Origin: Piscinibacter sp. HJYY11
Lineage (GTDB): Bacteria; Pseudomonadota; Gammaproteobacteria; Burkholderiales; Burkholderiaceae_C
Reading direction: 5' to 3'
Assembly: GCF_016735515.1 (NCBI RefSeq)
Contig: NZ_JAERQZ010000001.1
Coordinates: 744,001 to 808,000, forward strand
DNA: 64,000 bases
Of this stretch, positions 53,341 through 63,936 are shown one piece after another. How positions within the stretch are numbered: the first letter of the stretch is position 1; each line of letters opens with the position of its first letter. The position numbers and the translations under genes were made by a program. A model generated the notes under the pieces. It was not told the DNA's origin and ran no database searches. It saw nothing but the letters and a program-made list of their open reading frames with translations.

Positions 53341-54711
53341 TCAGCGTGCGTCTCGCTCGCGGCTACGCGGGCCGTCCCGCAGGCGGATGTCGGACGAGCT
53401 ACTGGAAGACGAGGTCGAAGGGCTCGTCTCCGCCGGCTGGATGGCTGCAGGCTGCGCAGGTGCCGGCGCTGACGCCTGCTGGATCAGCTTGTCGAGCGGC
53501 AGGTACAGCAGGTTGGAATTGTTGCGGCTGTCCACCATCACCTTGCTCACACCCGCATAGATGTCGCGCATGGTGTCGATGTAGATGCGGTCGCGGGTGA
53601 CCGATGGTGCCTTCTGGTACTCGGTCAGGATGCGGTTGAAGCGTTGTGCATCACCCTCGGCCCGTGCGATGACCCGCGCCTTGTAGGCCTCGGCTTCCTC
53701 GTGCAAGCGCGCGGCGCTGCCTCGGGCCTTGGGGATCACGTCGTTGGCATAAGCCTGACCTTCATTCTTGGCCTTCTCCCGGTCGGCGCCGGCACGGAAA
53801 GCGTCGTCGAACGCAGCCTGCACCTGCTCGGGCGCCTGCACACTCCCCACGTTGACGTTGACGATCAGGATGCCGGTGTTCAGCCGGTCGAGCTGGGCCT
53901 GCAGCAAGGCCATCAGCTGCGACGAGATCTCGTCGCGCTGCTCGTACAGCACCTGGTCCATGTTGCTCTTGCCCACGATCTCGCGCACCGCGGACTCGGC
54001 CGCCTGGATCACGGCCTCGTCGGGCTTCGCGTTCTCGAACAGGTAGGCGCGTGCGCCGCAGGTCGCACCACTCGGTGCCGAAGCCGCGCCCACCGTGCGC
54101 GGGCAGTCCTTGAGGCGGTACTGCACCGTGAAGCGGATGTCGACGATGTTCTCGTCCTTGGTGAGCATCGACGATTCCCGCAGGCCCGTGGCCTGCACGA
54201 CCGCACTGCGGCCGACCTCCACCGAGCGCAGCTGGGTGACGGGCACCACCTCATTGGCCTGGAACGGATACGGGAACCGCCAGTTGAAGCCGGCATCCAC
54301 GGTGTGGCTGTACTTGCCGAACGAGGTGACCACGGCCTGGTGGCCTTCCTGCACGATGAAGAAGCCGCTGGCGGCCCACACCAGCACGATGAGGCCGGCC
54401 ACCAAGCTGATGCCGATGCCGGTGCCGCGCATGTCGGGCTGGAAATTGGGACCGCCGCTTCCACCATTGGTGGAGCGCTGCTTGCCGCCGAAGAGGCCGC
54501 TCAACTTGCGATTGAAATCGCGCCAGAGCTCGTCGAGATCTGGAGGACCATCGCCACGGCCCCCGTTATTGAGCACCAGCTCAGGACGGCGGCCCAGTCG
54601 GCCACGTACCGAACCGAGCACTCCCGCCAAGAGAGCCCGCGCCGCGGTCGCCACATCGCGCAGTCGCGACGGGTGTTCGCCGGGGGAAGAAGGAATAGCG
54701 CTCATGGTCAT
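53341..54711 (-). CDS. hflK: FtsH protease modulator HflK
   Basis: 456 residues from ATG 54711 (a second ATG lies two codons later). A Gly-rich cytoplasmic N-terminus (DLDELWRDFNRKLSGLFGG, about 60-80) precedes one membrane helix (about 98-118, ISLVAGLIVLVWAASGFFIV) and the SPFH domain (EGHQAVVTSFGKYSHTVDAG, RFPYPFQANEVV), then a long helix and a Ser/Pro/Ala-rich tail. Partner of HflC. Start lies 7 bases after the hflX stop; no clear ribosome-binding site, so coupling to hflX is likely. Confidence 0.95.
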   Translation of the reverse strand: MTMSAIPSSPGEHPSRLRDVATAARALLAGVLGSVRGRLGRRPELVLNNGGRGDGPPDLDELWRDFNRKLSGLFGGKQRSTNGGSGGPNFQPDMRGTGIGISLVAGLIVLVWAASGFFIVQEGHQAVVTSFGKYSHTVDAGFNWRFPYPFQANEVVPVTQLRSVEVGRSAVVQATGLRESSMLTKDENIVDIRFTVQYRLKDCPRTVGAASAPSGATCGARAYLFENAKPDEAVIQAAESAVREIVGKSNMDQVLYEQRDEISSQLMALLQAQLDRLNTGILIVNVNVGSVQAPEQVQAAFDDAFRAGADREKAKNEGQAYANDVIPKARGSAARLHEEAEAYKARVIARAEGDAQRFNRILTEYQKAPSVTRDRIYIDTMRDIYAGVSKVMVDSRNNSNLLYLPLDKLIQQASAPAPAQPAAIQPAETSPSTSSSSSSSDIRLRDGPRSRERDAR

Positions 54712-54718
54712 GACAGGT

Positions 54719-55969
54719 TCAAAGTTGTCGTCTGTACGCTTTGGCGTCCGCATCATCGTGGGCTTCCGGCGCAGTGTCGGACACACCGGAAGTTGAAGCC
54801 GTCTCGTCGAAGTTCAAGCCCGTGTCGCGGCCAGCCGCCACTGCGGCGGAAATGAGGCGCCGCAGCTCAGGCAGCCCGGTTCCGCGCAATGCGCTCACGA
54901 ACACCCGCGGAACGCGCAAACCGCCATCACGCTCGAGCACATCGCTCAAGGCCTGGGGCTGCTGCGATTCGGCGAGATTATCGAGCTTGTTGTAGACGAG
55001 GATCTGCGGAACGGCATCGGCGCCGATCTCTTGCAGCACACGCTGCACCTCGGCCATCTGCTCGTCGAGCACGGGGCTCGCCGCATCGACGACGTGCAGC
55101 AGCAAATCGGCATCGGCCGCTTCCTGCAAGGTGGCCTCGAAGGCCTCGACCAGCTTGTGAGGCAGATCGCGGATGAAGCCCACGGTGTCCGACAGCGACG
55201 CCGTCGCGTCGAGGTCTTCCAGATACAGCTGGCGGGTCGTCGTGTCGAGGGTGGCGAACAGTTGGTCGGCCGCGTAGGCACGCGCCTTTACCAAGGCGTT
55301 GAAGAGCGTCGACTTGCCGGCGTTGGTGTAGCCAACGAGAGAAATGCGGAAGGTGCCGCTGCGTTCACGCGAGCGCCGCTGCGTGCCGCGCTGCCGCTTC
55401 ACCTTGACGAGGCGCTCTTTCACCGATTTGATGCGCTCGCCGATCATGCGGCGGTCCAGTTCGATCTGGGCTTCACCCGGGCCACCGCGCGTGCCAATGC
55501 CGCCGCGCTGGCGCTCCAGGTGGCTCCACCGGCGCACCAGCCGCGTCGAGAGGTACTGCAAGCGCGCCAGTTCGACCTGCAGCTTGCCCTCGTGGCTTTG
55601 CGCCCGAGCAGCAAAGATCTCGAGGATCAGCATCGTGCGATCGGCCACGGCCACGCCGAGGTGGCGCTCGAGGTTGCGCTGCTGTGCCGGCGAGAGGGCC
55701 TGGTCGAACAGCACGGCCTCGGCCTTGTGCCCTTCGACGAGCGCCTTGATCTCATCGGCCTTGCCCGACCCCACGAAGAGCGCCGGGTCCGGCGCCTTGC
55801 GCTTGGCGATGACCCGCGCGACCGGCACATCGCCCGCCGATTCGGCAAGCAAAGCCAGTTCGTCGAGGGTCTCGTCGAAATGGGAACGACCGCCAAGGTC
55901 GACCCCGACCAGGATGGCGCGAGGGGAATCGCCCGCCGCCGAGGCGGCGGTAGGTGCCGCTGCAGTCAA
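54719..55969 (-). CDS. hflX: Ribosome-associated GTPase HflX
   Basis: 416 residues with a TTG start; an in-frame TAG 15 bases upstream rules out anything longer, and no ATG precedes the conserved domain. N-terminal HflX domain (about 18-190; LVGVDLGGRSHFDETLDEL, GSGKADEIKALV, SPAQQRNLERHLGVAVADRT), then the G domain with G1 GYTNAGKS (about 217-224), G3 DTVGFIRDLP and G4 NKLD. HflX splits stalled 70S ribosomes under heat stress. Lies between hfq and hflK in the conserved order. Confidence 0.95.
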   Translation of the reverse strand: MTAAAPTAASAAGDSPRAILVGVDLGGRSHFDETLDELALLAESAGDVPVARVIAKRKAPDPALFVGSGKADEIKALVEGHKAEAVLFDQALSPAQQRNLERHLGVAVADRTMLILEIFAARAQSHEGKLQVELARLQYLSTRLVRRWSHLERQRGGIGTRGGPGEAQIELDRRMIGERIKSVKERLVKVKRQRGTQRRSRERSGTFRISLVGYTNAGKSTLFNALVKARAYAADQLFATLDTTTRQLYLEDLDATASLSDTVGFIRDLPHKLVEAFEATLQEAADADLLLHVVDAASPVLDEQMAEVQRVLQEIGADAVPQILVYNKLDNLAESQQPQALSDVLERDGGLRVPRVFVSALRGTGLPELRRLISAAVAAGRDTGLNFDETASTSGVSDTAPEAHDDADAKAYRRQL

Positions 55970-56003
55970 GGTGAGGTCCGCCTAGGCGGGCGCTGCCCGT
56001 AGC

Positions 56004-56246
56004 TCAGGTCTGCTCCGGAGCCTCTGCGGCGTGGAAGTTCACCGCACGGCCTGGCACGACGGTCGAGATCGCGTGCTTGTAGACCATCTGCGTCACGGTA
56101 TTGCGCAACAGCACCACGTACTGGTCGAAAGACTCGATGTGGCCCTGCAGTTTGATGCCGTTCACAAGGTAGATCGACACCGGAACGTGCTCCTTGCGAA
56201 GCAGGTTCAGAAACGGGTCTTGTAGAAGCTGCCCTTTATTGCTCAC
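56004..56246 (-). CDS. hfq: RNA chaperone Hfq
   Basis: 80 residues from a GTG start with GGAG seven bases upstream. Sm1 motif ([19 protein letters not shown], residues 12-30) and Sm2 motif Tyr56-Lys57-His58 (VYKHAIST), plus distal-face Gln8 and Asn29-Gly30 region, are complete. The C-terminal tail is short, as usual for betaproteobacteria. Pairs small RNAs with mRNAs. Between der and hflX. Confidence 0.98.
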   Translation of the reverse strand: MSNKGQLLQDPFLNLLRKEHVPVSIYLVNGIKLQGHIESFDQYVVLLRNTVTQMVYKHAISTVVPGRAVNFHAAEAPEQT

Positions 56247-56328
56247 GATATGCTCCGTGATATGTAGTGGATGAGGCTGTCACGTTAACACAGCACTGCG
56301 CCGCAACACCGCTTTCAAGACAATGAGC

Positions 56329-57669
56329 CTAGTCTTTGTCGGCGTAGGGATTCTTGCTGGAGCGCATCTCGATGCGCAGCGGAGTGCCCACCAGCTTGAA
56401 ATGCTCGCGGAACCGCATCTCGAGATAGCGCTTGTAGACGTCGGTCACATGCTCCAGCGAATTGCCATGGATCACGATCACCGGGGGCGACATCCCACCT
56501 TGGTGCGCATAACGCAGCTTGGGGCGGAAGCCACCTGAGCGCTTGGGTGTCTGGAACTCCACCGCCTCGTGCAGCAGGCGTGTCAGCACCGGCGTACTCA
56601 TCTTGCGTGTGGCCGAGGCATGGGCATCGGCGATGGCCTGCCACACCGGGCCGAGCCCCTGGCGCCTGAGCGCCGAGATCCGCAGCACCGGCGCGAACTT
56701 GAGAAAAGCGAGCCGCTGGGCGATCGAGCGTTCCAGCGTCTCGCGCTGATAGTCGTCGATGGCATCCCACTTGTTGACGGCCAGCACCACGGCACGACCG
56801 CTCTCGAGGATGTAGCCGGCGATGTGGGCATCCTGCTCGCTGACCCCCTGGGTGGCATCGAGCAGGAGCAGCACCACGTCGGCACTGGCGATGGCCTGCA
56901 GGGTCTTGACCACCGAGAACTTCTCGATCGCCTCAAACACCTTGCCCTTGCGGCGCAGGCCGGCTGTGTCGATGAGCTCGAACTTCTGCCCGTGGCGCTC
57001 GAATGGCACGGTGATCGCGTCACGCGTCGTGCCGGGCATGTCGAAGGCCACGAGGCGCTCCTCGCCTAGCCACGTGTTGATGAGGGTCGACTTGCCCACA
57101 TTGGGCCGCCCAGCGACGGCAAGCCGGATCGGCGCCTGCTCTCCGGCGCCCTCTTCCTCTTCGCCATCGTCGTCGAACGGGAAATCAGCGAGCACCGCAT
57201 CGAGCAGGCTGCGGATGCCCTGCCCGTGCGCCGACGAAATCGGGTGCGGCGCACCCATGCCGAGCTCGTACAGCTCACCGAGCAGTGGCGAGTCGCTCAT
57301 GCCCTCGGCCTTGTTGGCCGCGAGGAACACCTTCTTGTTGGCGGTGCGCAGGTAACGCGCGATGTCATGGTCCTGCGCCGAGACGCCGGCCCGCAGGTCG
57401 ACCACGAAGATCACCGCATCCGCCTCCGCCACGGCCTGGCGGGTCTGCTTGGCCATTTCCTTGACGATGCCTGTGGAGCTGTCGGGCTCGAAGCCGCCGG
57501 TGTCGACCACGATGTACTCGCGGTCGGCCAAGCGCCCGTCACCGTAGTGCCGGTCGCGGGTGAGGCCGGAGAAATCGGCCACGATCGCATCGCGGCTCTT
57601 GGTCATGCGGTTGAACAGGGTGGACTTGCCCACGTTGGGGCGGCCCACCACCGCAATCACTGGCTTCAT
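56329..57669 (-). CDS. der: Ribosome-assembly GTPase Der
   Basis: Essential 50S assembly factor, 446 residues with two G domains: first P-loop GRPNVGKS at 9-16, DTGG at about 57 and NKAEG; second P-loop [12 protein letters not shown] near 190, [11 protein letters not shown] and NKWD. A KH-like C-terminal domain (about 360-440; [20 protein letters not shown]) follows. A short acidic linker (EEEEGAGE) joins the two G domains. Between bamB and hfq. Confidence 0.98.
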   Translation of the reverse strand: MKPVIAVVGRPNVGKSTLFNRMTKSRDAIVADFSGLTRDRHYGDGRLADREYIVVDTGGFEPDSSTGIVKEMAKQTRQAVAEADAVIFVVDLRAGVSAQDHDIARYLRTANKKVFLAANKAEGMSDSPLLGELYELGMGAPHPISSAHGQGIRSLLDAVLADFPFDDDGEEEEGAGEQAPIRLAVAGRPNVGKSTLINTWLGEERLVAFDMPGTTRDAITVPFERHGQKFELIDTAGLRRKGKVFEAIEKFSVVKTLQAIASADVVLLLLDATQGVSEQDAHIAGYILESGRAVVLAVNKWDAIDDYQRETLERSIAQRLAFLKFAPVLRISALRRQGLGPVWQAIADAHASATRKMSTPVLTRLLHEAVEFQTPKRSGGFRPKLRYAHQGGMSPPVIVIHGNSLEHVTDVYKRYLEMRFREHFKLVGTPLRIEMRSSKNPYADKD

Positions 57670-57693
57670 GGGATCAGGCGCTCTGGCAGTCGT

Positions 57694-58812
57694 TCACTCG
57701 GGGCGGAAGGCATACAGCCCGCCATCGGTCGTGACCACGAGCAGCGTCAGGCCGGAGGCCACCGGCGCACTCTTGATGGCACTGCCATCGGTGGGCAGGC
57801 GCAGCACGGCCTCGCCGGTGTCGCGCGCAAACCAGTGGACCATGCCCTTCAGGTCGCCAACCGCGGCCGCCTTGCCAAGCACGATGGGCGCACTCAGGTT
57901 GCGATAGAGGAGGCTCTCGACCGTCCAGGCTGGCGTCCCATCGGCGGCCTTCCAGGCGCTCACACGGTCGGTCGCATCGACGCCGATGACCATCTGGTCG
58001 TCGCCACCGACACCGACGAGGCCGCCCGCGTTGCGCGTCCAGAGCGTGCTCCCGCGCTCCGCATTCACGCAAGCGACAGCCGCCTGGTAGGAGCGCGCGC
58101 AGATGAGGTCTTTCACTCGAACGGCCGGGCCGACCACATCGGCCAAGCGCTCGACTTCGTTGGTTCCCCGAGGCGACGCCAGCGTCGCTTCCCAGCGCAG
58201 GCTGCCGCGCAGCGGGTCGAGGCCTGCGAGCTTGGGGCCCTGCCCAACCACCAGCGTGTCCTTGAAGGGCATGATCACGCCGGCGCTCGCCAGGTTCAGG
58301 GCATCGCTCGGGCGTTGGTATGTCCAGAGCTTGCGGCCATCGAGCGCATCGAACGCGTGCACCGAACGGTCGACTGCCAGCACGAAGACCCGCTCCCCTG
58401 CCACCAGCGGCGCGGTGACCACGCGAGAAGGCAAGCCTTGTTTCCAGGCGACTTTGCCGCCCTGCAAGGTGACGAGCTGGTTGTTGCGGGTCACGACGCT
58501 CGTGAACCGGCCATCGCTGCCGACGCCTGCACTCAGCTTGTCGCCGACATTGGCGCGCCACACTTCCTTGCCGGTGTCGGCCTGCAGGGCCAGCACCAGA
58601 CCGCTGTCGTCGGCGACCGTGAAGACACCGTTGTTCACCGCGGCCGCCATCGGGAAGCTGACCTTGCCGATGTCTTCCTTCCACACCTGCCGGCCGGCGA
58701 CCTTCGCCTGCAGCGGCTGCAGCGGCGTCGGGTCCGGGCGGCCTGAGCTGGCGCAGCCCACCAGGGTCGCGAGCAAGACCCACGCGCCGAGACGGCGCCC
58801 CTGCACCATCAT
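57694..58812 (-). CDS. bamB: Outer membrane protein assembly factor BamB (lipoprotein)
   Basis: 372 residues. Lipoprotein signal with lipobox LVGC (Cys20), then an eight-bladed beta propeller of PQQ-like repeats, e.g. VFTVADDSGLVLALQADTGK and HAFDALDGRKLWTYQRP. Part of the BAM complex with BamA (encoded at 32527). Two ATGs in a row overlap the yfgM stop (TGATG), so the pair is translationally coupled. Between yfgM and der, the conserved order. Confidence 0.96.
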   Translation of the reverse strand: MMVQGRRLGAWVLLATLVGCASSGRPDPTPLQPLQAKVAGRQVWKEDIGKVSFPMAAAVNNGVFTVADDSGLVLALQADTGKEVWRANVGDKLSAGVGSDGRFTSVVTRNNQLVTLQGGKVAWKQGLPSRVVTAPLVAGERVFVLAVDRSVHAFDALDGRKLWTYQRPSDALNLASAGVIMPFKDTLVVGQGPKLAGLDPLRGSLRWEATLASPRGTNEVERLADVVGPAVRVKDLICARSYQAAVACVNAERGSTLWTRNAGGLVGVGGDDQMVIGVDATDRVSAWKAADGTPAWTVESLLYRNLSAPIVLGKAAAVGDLKGMVHWFARDTGEAVLRLPTDGSAIKSAPVASGLTLLVVTTDGGLYAFRPE

Positions 58813-59495
58813 TTGCCGGCTCCGGAGATGGGGGCCGTCTTCGGCACTTCGGCTGCAGGCGCAGCGCCCAGCACTGCGAGCTTGGCTTCAACGATGCGGC
58901 GGTACTCGACCGTCTCTTCCAACGTCTTCCAGGCCTGCAGGTAGGCCGCCTTGGCCTCGTCCTTCTTGCCTTGGGCCAGCAGCACGTCTCCGCGACGATC
59001 GGCCACCAGACCCGCAAATTCCTTGCTGCCTGCACCGTCGAGCTGCTTCAGCGCCTCGTCGTATTTCTTTTCATCCAGCAGCAGCCCCGCAAGTCGGAGG
59101 CGCGCCACGGTGCGGTACTCGTCTTCGCTCGCGTTGTCAGCAGCCCAAGCGAGCGTGGTGCGCGCAGCCTCGGCCTGGCCTTTGTCGTGCTGCAGCTTGG
59201 CCGTCAGCAATGCGCTCTGTTGCGCATAGCCGGTGCCGCCGAAGCGCTCTTTCATGTCGCCGAAGACACGCGCGGTCTTGTCGAGGTCGCCCGCCTGAGC
59301 AGCCTTCTCGAGCTCCTCGAACAGCACGCCCGCCTTCACCGACTGCTCGCGCTTCCAGTTGTTCCACCCCATCCAGCCGGCATAACCACCCAGCGCGAGG
59401 ATCAGCACCCAGGTGATGAGGTTGCCGTACTGCTTCCAGAAGGCTTTCAGCTGGTCGAGCTGCTCTTGTTCTTCGAGGTCGAGATGGGTGGCCAT
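58809..59495 (-). CDS. yfgM: YfgM-family TPR membrane protein
   Basis: 228 residues: short cytoplasmic N-terminus (LEEQEQLDQLKAFWKQYG), one membrane helix (about 23-44) and a periplasmic TPR region (about 50-205; FEELEKAAQAGDLDKTARVF, GLLLDEKKYDEALKQLDGAG, GDVLLAQGKKDEAKAAYLQA). In E. coli YfgM associates with the SecYEG/PpiD translocon; the same role is inferred. Starts 33 bases after hisS ends. Confidence 0.92.
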   Translation of the reverse strand: MATHLDLEEQEQLDQLKAFWKQYGNLITWVLILALGGYAGWMGWNNWKREQSVKAGVLFEELEKAAQAGDLDKTARVFGDMKERFGGTGYAQQSALLTAKLQHDKGQAEAARTTLAWAADNASEDEYRTVARLRLAGLLLDEKKYDEALKQLDGAGSKEFAGLVADRRGDVLLAQGKKDEAKAAYLQAWKTLEETVEYRRIVEAKLAVLGAAPAAEVPKTAPISGAGK

Positions 59496-59528
59496 GACGA
59501 TTGACGTTTCTGCAAAATGAGTCGGGGA

Positions 59529-60851
59529 TTATGCGGCCAGCAGTTCGGCGGCCCAGGTGGCAGCGTCGGCGAGGCGCAAGCTGCGCTGCGCGACGGCAGC
59601 GTCGCGCAGCGACTTGAGCGACACCTCGCCGCGCGCGACCTCGTCGTCGCCGAAGATGAGGGCAAAGCGGGCGCCACTGGCATCGGCCCGCTTGAACTGG
59701 CTCTTCATGCTGCCGCCGCCGGCGTGCATCAGCACCGAGACGCCCGCCTGGCGCAGCGCTTCGATGGTGACCATGGCTTGAGCCACCGTCGATTCGCTCA
59801 GGATCACCGCATACGCCACCGGTGCGCTGGTGGGCACCGGCACGGCCAGCTCCTGCAGCAGCAGGAGCAGGCGTTCGATGCCGAGGCCGAAGCCCACCGC
59901 CGGCGCGGGCTTGCCGCCCAGCTGCTCGATCAGCCCGTCGTAGCGACCACCGCCGCACACTGTGCCTTGCGAGCCGAGGTGGTCGGTGACCCACTCGAAG
60001 ACGGTGAGGTTGTAGTAGTCCATGCCCCGCACGAGGCGCGTGTTCACGCGGTAGTCGAGGCCCGCGGCATCGAGCACCTTGCGCACGGCATTGAAGTGCC
60101 CGAGCGACGCCTCGCCCAGGAAGTCCATCAGCTTGGGTGCAGCCTCGACCACCGCCTGCATGGCCGGGTTCTTGGTGTCGAGGATGCGCAGCGGGTTGCT
60201 GTGCAGGCGGCGCCTGGCGTCTTCGTCCAGCACCGAGGCGTTCTGCTCGAAGTACTGGATCAACGCTTCGCGGTGCGCACGCCGTTCCTCGGGTTGGCCG
60301 AGGCTGTTGATCTCCAGCCGCACGTGCTGGCCGATGACCAGGCCCAGTTCGCGCCACAGGCTGCGCACCATGAGGATCATCTCGGCGTCGACGTCCGGCC
60401 CGGCATAACCGAGCGCCTCCACGTCGAGCTGGTTGAACTGCCGATAACGCCCCTTCTGCGGCCGCTCGTGGCGGAACATCGGGCCCATGGTCCAGATGCG
60501 CAGCGGCCCGTTGTAGAGCGCGTTGTGCTCGACCATCGCACGCACGATGCCGGCGGTGGCCTCAGGGCGCAGCGTGAGCTTGTCGCCGTTCATCGAGTCG
60601 GTGAAGGAGTACATCTCCTTCTCGACGATGTCGGTGACCTCGCCCAGGCCGCGCACGAAGAGCGCGGTGGGTTCGACGATCGGGGTCAGCAGGTACTGGT
60701 AGCCGTAGTTCTGCAGCACGCGACGAACAGTCGTCTCGAACCAGGCCCAGATGGCCGAATCCGGCAGCTTCTCGGTGCGGGGCACGGAAGGCGGCAGGAT
60801 GTCGTTCATGCCCTTCACGGCCTGCAGGGCGGCGCTTTTTTTGTCAGCCAT
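59529..60851 (-). CDS. hisS: Histidine-tRNA ligase
   Basis: 440 residues from ATG 60851 (the open frame continues upstream antisense to nothing recognisable). Class II motifs: motif 1 region around [20 protein letters not shown], motif 2 [25 protein letters not shown] sequence (about 115-135), His-specific [13 protein letters not shown] and [16 protein letters not shown], motif 3 [15 protein letters not shown], and a C-terminal anticodon-binding domain. Starts with [20 protein letters not shown]. Downstream of ispG. Confidence 0.98.
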   Translation of the reverse strand: MADKKSAALQAVKGMNDILPPSVPRTEKLPDSAIWAWFETTVRRVLQNYGYQYLLTPIVEPTALFVRGLGEVTDIVEKEMYSFTDSMNGDKLTLRPEATAGIVRAMVEHNALYNGPLRIWTMGPMFRHERPQKGRYRQFNQLDVEALGYAGPDVDAEMILMVRSLWRELGLVIGQHVRLEINSLGQPEERRAHREALIQYFEQNASVLDEDARRRLHSNPLRILDTKNPAMQAVVEAAPKLMDFLGEASLGHFNAVRKVLDAAGLDYRVNTRLVRGMDYYNLTVFEWVTDHLGSQGTVCGGGRYDGLIEQLGGKPAPAVGFGLGIERLLLLLQELAVPVPTSAPVAYAVILSESTVAQAMVTIEALRQAGVSVLMHAGGGSMKSQFKRADASGARFALIFGDDEVARGEVSLKSLRDAAVAQRSLRLADAATWAAELLAA

Positions 60852-60922
60852 GTCTAACGGGAAGAAGAGGAATGGAAGGCCGTCGTGTGCGACGGCGTCG
60901 TTCGCCGGAGCGCGCGGCCCGG

Positions 60923-62221
60923 TCAGGCCGGCGCGGTCGAATGCTGGGCGGTGGCGCTGCCGTAGCGCTTCTCGATGTAGTTCTCGACCAGCGCCTGGAA
61001 TTCTTCGGCGATGCGCTCGCCACGCAGCGTGAGTGCCTTTTCGCCATCGATGAAGACCGGCGCCGCCGGTGCTTCGCCGGTGCCCGGCAGGCTGATGCCG
61101 ATGTCGGCATGCTTGCTTTCGCCCGGGCCGTTGACGATGCAGCCCATCACCGCCACCTTCATCTTCTCGACACCGGGGTAACGCGCGCGCCACACCGGCA
61201 TTTGCAGGCGCAGGTAGTCGTCGATCTGCTTGGCCAGTTCCTGGAAGGTGGTGCTGGTGGTGCGGCCGCAACCCGGACAGGCCGTGACGCTCGGGTTGAA
61301 CGAGCGCAAGCCGAGGGCCTGGAGGATCTCCAGCGCCACGACGACTTCTTGCGTGCGGGCTTCACCGGGCTGCGGCGTGAGCGAGACACGGATGGTGTCG
61401 CCAATGCCCTCCTGCAGCAGCAACGATAGCGCCGCGGTTGAGGCGACCGTGCCCTTGGTGCCCATGCCGGCTTCGGTGAGGCCCAGGTGCAGCGGGTAGT
61501 CGCAGCGCTTGGCAAGTGCGCGGTAGACGCTCACCAGGTCCTGCACACCCGACATCTTGCAAGACAGCACGATCTGCCCGGCCTTCAGGCCGACCTCTTC
61601 AGCGCGTCGAGCCGACTCGACTGCCGAGGTGATGATCGCGCGGTACATGATCTGCTGCGGCTCGAAGGGCTCGGCGCGCTTGCCGTTCTCGTCCATCATC
61701 TGGGCGAGCAGCTCCTGGTCGAGACTGCCCCAGTTGACGCCGATGCGCACGACCTTGTCGTACTTGGCGGCGACCTCGACCATCTGGGCGAACTGCTTGT
61801 CGCGCTTGTCGCCCTTGCCCACGTTGCCGGGATTGATGCGGTACTTCGACAAGGCTTCGGCACACGCCGGGAATTCGGTGAGCAGGCGGTGGCCGTTGTA
61901 GTGGAAGTCGCCGACCAGCGGCACGTCGATGCCCATGCGGTCGAGCTGGTCCCGGATGTGCGGCACGGCAACGGCAGCTTCGGGCGTGTTGACGGTGATG
62001 CGCACGAGCTCGGAGCCCGCCACCGCCAGCTCCTTGACCTGGATCGCCGTCTCGATCACGTCGACCGTGTCGGTGTTGGTCATCGACTGCACGCGCACCG
62101 GGGCGTCGCCACCGATCGTGACCAGGCGCGAGCCCCAGCGCACCTGCGCCTGCAGGTTGCGCCGCACGAGCGGCACGGCGGGTTCGATGAAATCGTCGAG
62201 GGCAGGACGGGCCTGGGTCAT
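60923..62221 (-). CDS. ispG: 4-hydroxy-3-methylbut-2-en-1-yl diphosphate synthase (flavodoxin)
   Basis: Seventh step of the MEP isoprenoid pathway, an Fe4S4 enzyme. 432 residues from ATG 62221; AGGTGA precedes it and rodZ ends four bases upstream. TIM barrel from [50 protein letters not shown] to [19 protein letters not shown]; cluster ligands in [11 protein letters not shown] and [19 protein letters not shown]. Works in the same pathway as dxr in this window. Confidence 0.98.
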   Translation of the reverse strand: MTQARPALDDFIEPAVPLVRRNLQAQVRWGSRLVTIGGDAPVRVQSMTNTDTVDVIETAIQVKELAVAGSELVRITVNTPEAAVAVPHIRDQLDRMGIDVPLVGDFHYNGHRLLTEFPACAEALSKYRINPGNVGKGDKRDKQFAQMVEVAAKYDKVVRIGVNWGSLDQELLAQMMDENGKRAEPFEPQQIMYRAIITSAVESARRAEEVGLKAGQIVLSCKMSGVQDLVSVYRALAKRCDYPLHLGLTEAGMGTKGTVASTAALSLLLQEGIGDTIRVSLTPQPGEARTQEVVVALEILQALGLRSFNPSVTACPGCGRTTSTTFQELAKQIDDYLRLQMPVWRARYPGVEKMKVAVMGCIVNGPGESKHADIGISLPGTGEAPAAPVFIDGEKALTLRGERIAEEFQALVENYIEKRYGSATAQHSTAPA

Positions 62222-62225
62222 CACA

Positions 62226-63128
62226 TCACCTGAGTTCGAGCTTGGCCACGTTGTCACGCGAGGGAGTGAGGTCGACTGGTCGACCGCGGAACGACACCTG
62301 CGTGGCCGCTGCGTTGCCGATTCTCACCCGCAAGGGAGTAGGCCCGTCGAGGCCCACGGTTTCTCCTGCTTCGAGCAGGCGGGACATCAACGGGTTGCCA
62401 CGGCCGTCGATCACTTCCACCCAGGAGCGCGCCTGGGCGCGCAGCAGGAGCGCACCGTTGAGGGGTGCTGACGCGGCCAGCGACGACGCTGAGGCCACGG
62501 GCGCAGAGGCGGCGGCAGGAGCGCTCGCACTTGGCGCCGAGGCGGCTGCCGACACGGCCTCGGACGCCGGCATGACAACCGCCGGCGGCGGCAAGGTGAT
62601 GACAGCCGTGGCCGGCGGTGGGGGCGTGGCAGAGGCTGCGTCGCCCTCGCGTACCGTGCTGCTGGCCTGTTCGGTCAACTCGGCCACCCAACCGACGGGC
62701 AGCAGATAGAGCACCACGCTGGCCACGAACAGCCCCACCGCCGCGATCACGATCGGGCTCTTGAGGAAACTCAGGTCACTGGGCACGCGCCGGCCGGGTT
62801 TGTCGCGAAACGGCTCGTTCAGGCCGCGGCTCAACTGCGACAAGCCCTGATCGACCGGCTGCGGCAACAGGGCCAGCACCGGTGCCGCATCGATCTTGAG
62901 CGTGCGGCAGACGGTCTGCGCCAGTGCACGGGTGAAGGTCGCGCCGGGGAGCTCGTCGTAGCGGTCGGCCTCGAGCAGCTCGAGCTTGCGCGGCGCCACC
63001 TTGATGGAGGTCGCCAGCGCAGCAATGTGCAGGCCCTTGGCCACGCGGGCCTGCCTCAGCAGGCTGCCGGCGGTGTCTGGTGTCGGTGCGGGGTCGGCGA
63101 TCGGGGCGTCGCCTGGGGTGTCACTCAT
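62226..63128 (-). CDS. rodZ: RodZ-like cell-shape/helix-turn-helix membrane protein
   Basis: 300 residues from ATG 63128, overlapping pilW by eight bases. N-terminal HTH_25 domain (about 18-90; [38 protein letters not shown]), basic segment, one membrane helix (about 125-145, [19 protein letters not shown]), a long Ala/Ser/Pro-rich periplasmic linker (about 165-225) and a C-terminal DUF4115 beta domain ([27 protein letters not shown]). RodZ links MreB to the elongasome. Between pilW and ispG as in other proteobacteria. Confidence 0.9.
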   Translation of the reverse strand: MSDTPGDAPIADPAPTPDTAGSLLRQARVAKGLHIAALATSIKVAPRKLELLEADRYDELPGATFTRALAQTVCRTLKIDAAPVLALLPQPVDQGLSQLSRGLNEPFRDKPGRRVPSDLSFLKSPIVIAAVGLFVASVVLYLLPVGWVAELTEQASSTVREGDAASATPPPPATAVITLPPPAVVMPASEAVSAAASAPSASAPAAASAPVASASSLAASAPLNGALLLRAQARSWVEVIDGRGNPLMSRLLEAGETVGLDGPTPLRVRIGNAAATQVSFRGRPVDLTPSRDNVAKLELR

Positions 63129-63936
63129 TGAAGAGGCCTCGATCGAAGGCCGAAGTTTCACGCGACTGCGGGAAACGGCTGCGCAGCTCACGGCCGAGCT
63201 CATTGACTCCCTGGCGATTGCCGAGCTTGTGTTCGATGCGCGCGGCGAGCCACAACGTCTGTGCGCTGGACTGGGTCGGCGTCGAGGTCACACGGCGGAT
63301 GTAGAACCGCGCGCGCTCGGCCTCGCCGCGGCGCAGCAGCACTTCGGCGAGGTTGACCGCTGCGGCAGGATTGGCCGGGTCACGCTCGTAGGCCTTGCTC
63401 AAGGCCACTTCCGCCTCGGCCCACTCGCCGGCACGCGCGTGGCAGATGCCACTGGTCATCAGCGTGCGAGCGGACGCCGGGTATTGCGGCGTTCCAAGCG
63501 CTTGCTGGAACAGGGCCTGCGCCTCGCGGTAGCGCTTCTGCTGGCACTGGTACCAGCCATAGTTGTGCAAGCTGTCGGCGTCGTTCGGATTCAACTGAAG
63601 CGCGCGCTTGAAACTTTCCTGCGCCAGCGTGTCGTCGCCGAGCGCGGCATAGATCAGGCCCCGCATGTTGAAAGCCTCGCCGAGTTTTGGGTTCAGCGAG
63701 ACAGCCTGCTTCACCTCGTCGAGCGCGGTGGTGTACTGGCCACGACCGAAATAGGCGCTGGCCAGCTCGAGGCGCACGCGGGCACGCTTGCTGGATTCGC
63801 TTTCGTCGGACTCGGTGACGCGATCGCGCGTCTCGCCTGGCGCAGGCGATGGCGGCGGCAGCGCGCACCCGGCAATCCATGAACTGAATGCCCAGCAAGC
63901 GGCAGTGACCCACCAGCGATTGCGGCCCACATTCAT
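63121..63936 (-). CDS. pilW: Type IV pilus biogenesis lipoprotein PilW/PilF
   Basis: 271 residues. Lipobox IAGC with Cys24, a Ser/Glu-rich linker, then six TPR-like repeats (about 45-260; LELASAYFGRGQYTTALDEV, MRGLIYAALGDDTLAQESFK, LHNYGWYQCQQKRYREAQAL). This pilotin-type lipoprotein stabilises PilQ secretin multimers in the outer membrane. ATG overlaps the stop of the upstream gene (ATGA). No other pilus genes are in the window. Confidence 0.92.
   Translation of the reverse strand: MNVGRNRWWVTAACWAFSSWIAGCALPPPSPAPGETRDRVTESDESESSKRARVRLELASAYFGRGQYTTALDEVKQAVSLNPKLGEAFNMRGLIYAALGDDTLAQESFKRALQLNPNDADSLHNYGWYQCQQKRYREAQALFQQALGTPQYPASARTLMTSGICHARAGEWAEAEVALSKAYERDPANPAAAVNLAEVLLRRGEAERARFYIRRVTSTPTQSSAQTLWLAARIEHKLGNRQGVNELGRELRSRFPQSRETSAFDRGLFNE

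Noticed and set aside
60836..60842. A7 run in codons 4-6 of hisS as a programmed frameshift site
   Set aside because: The zero frame continues through a complete HisRS and no downstream stimulator or alternative product is visible.
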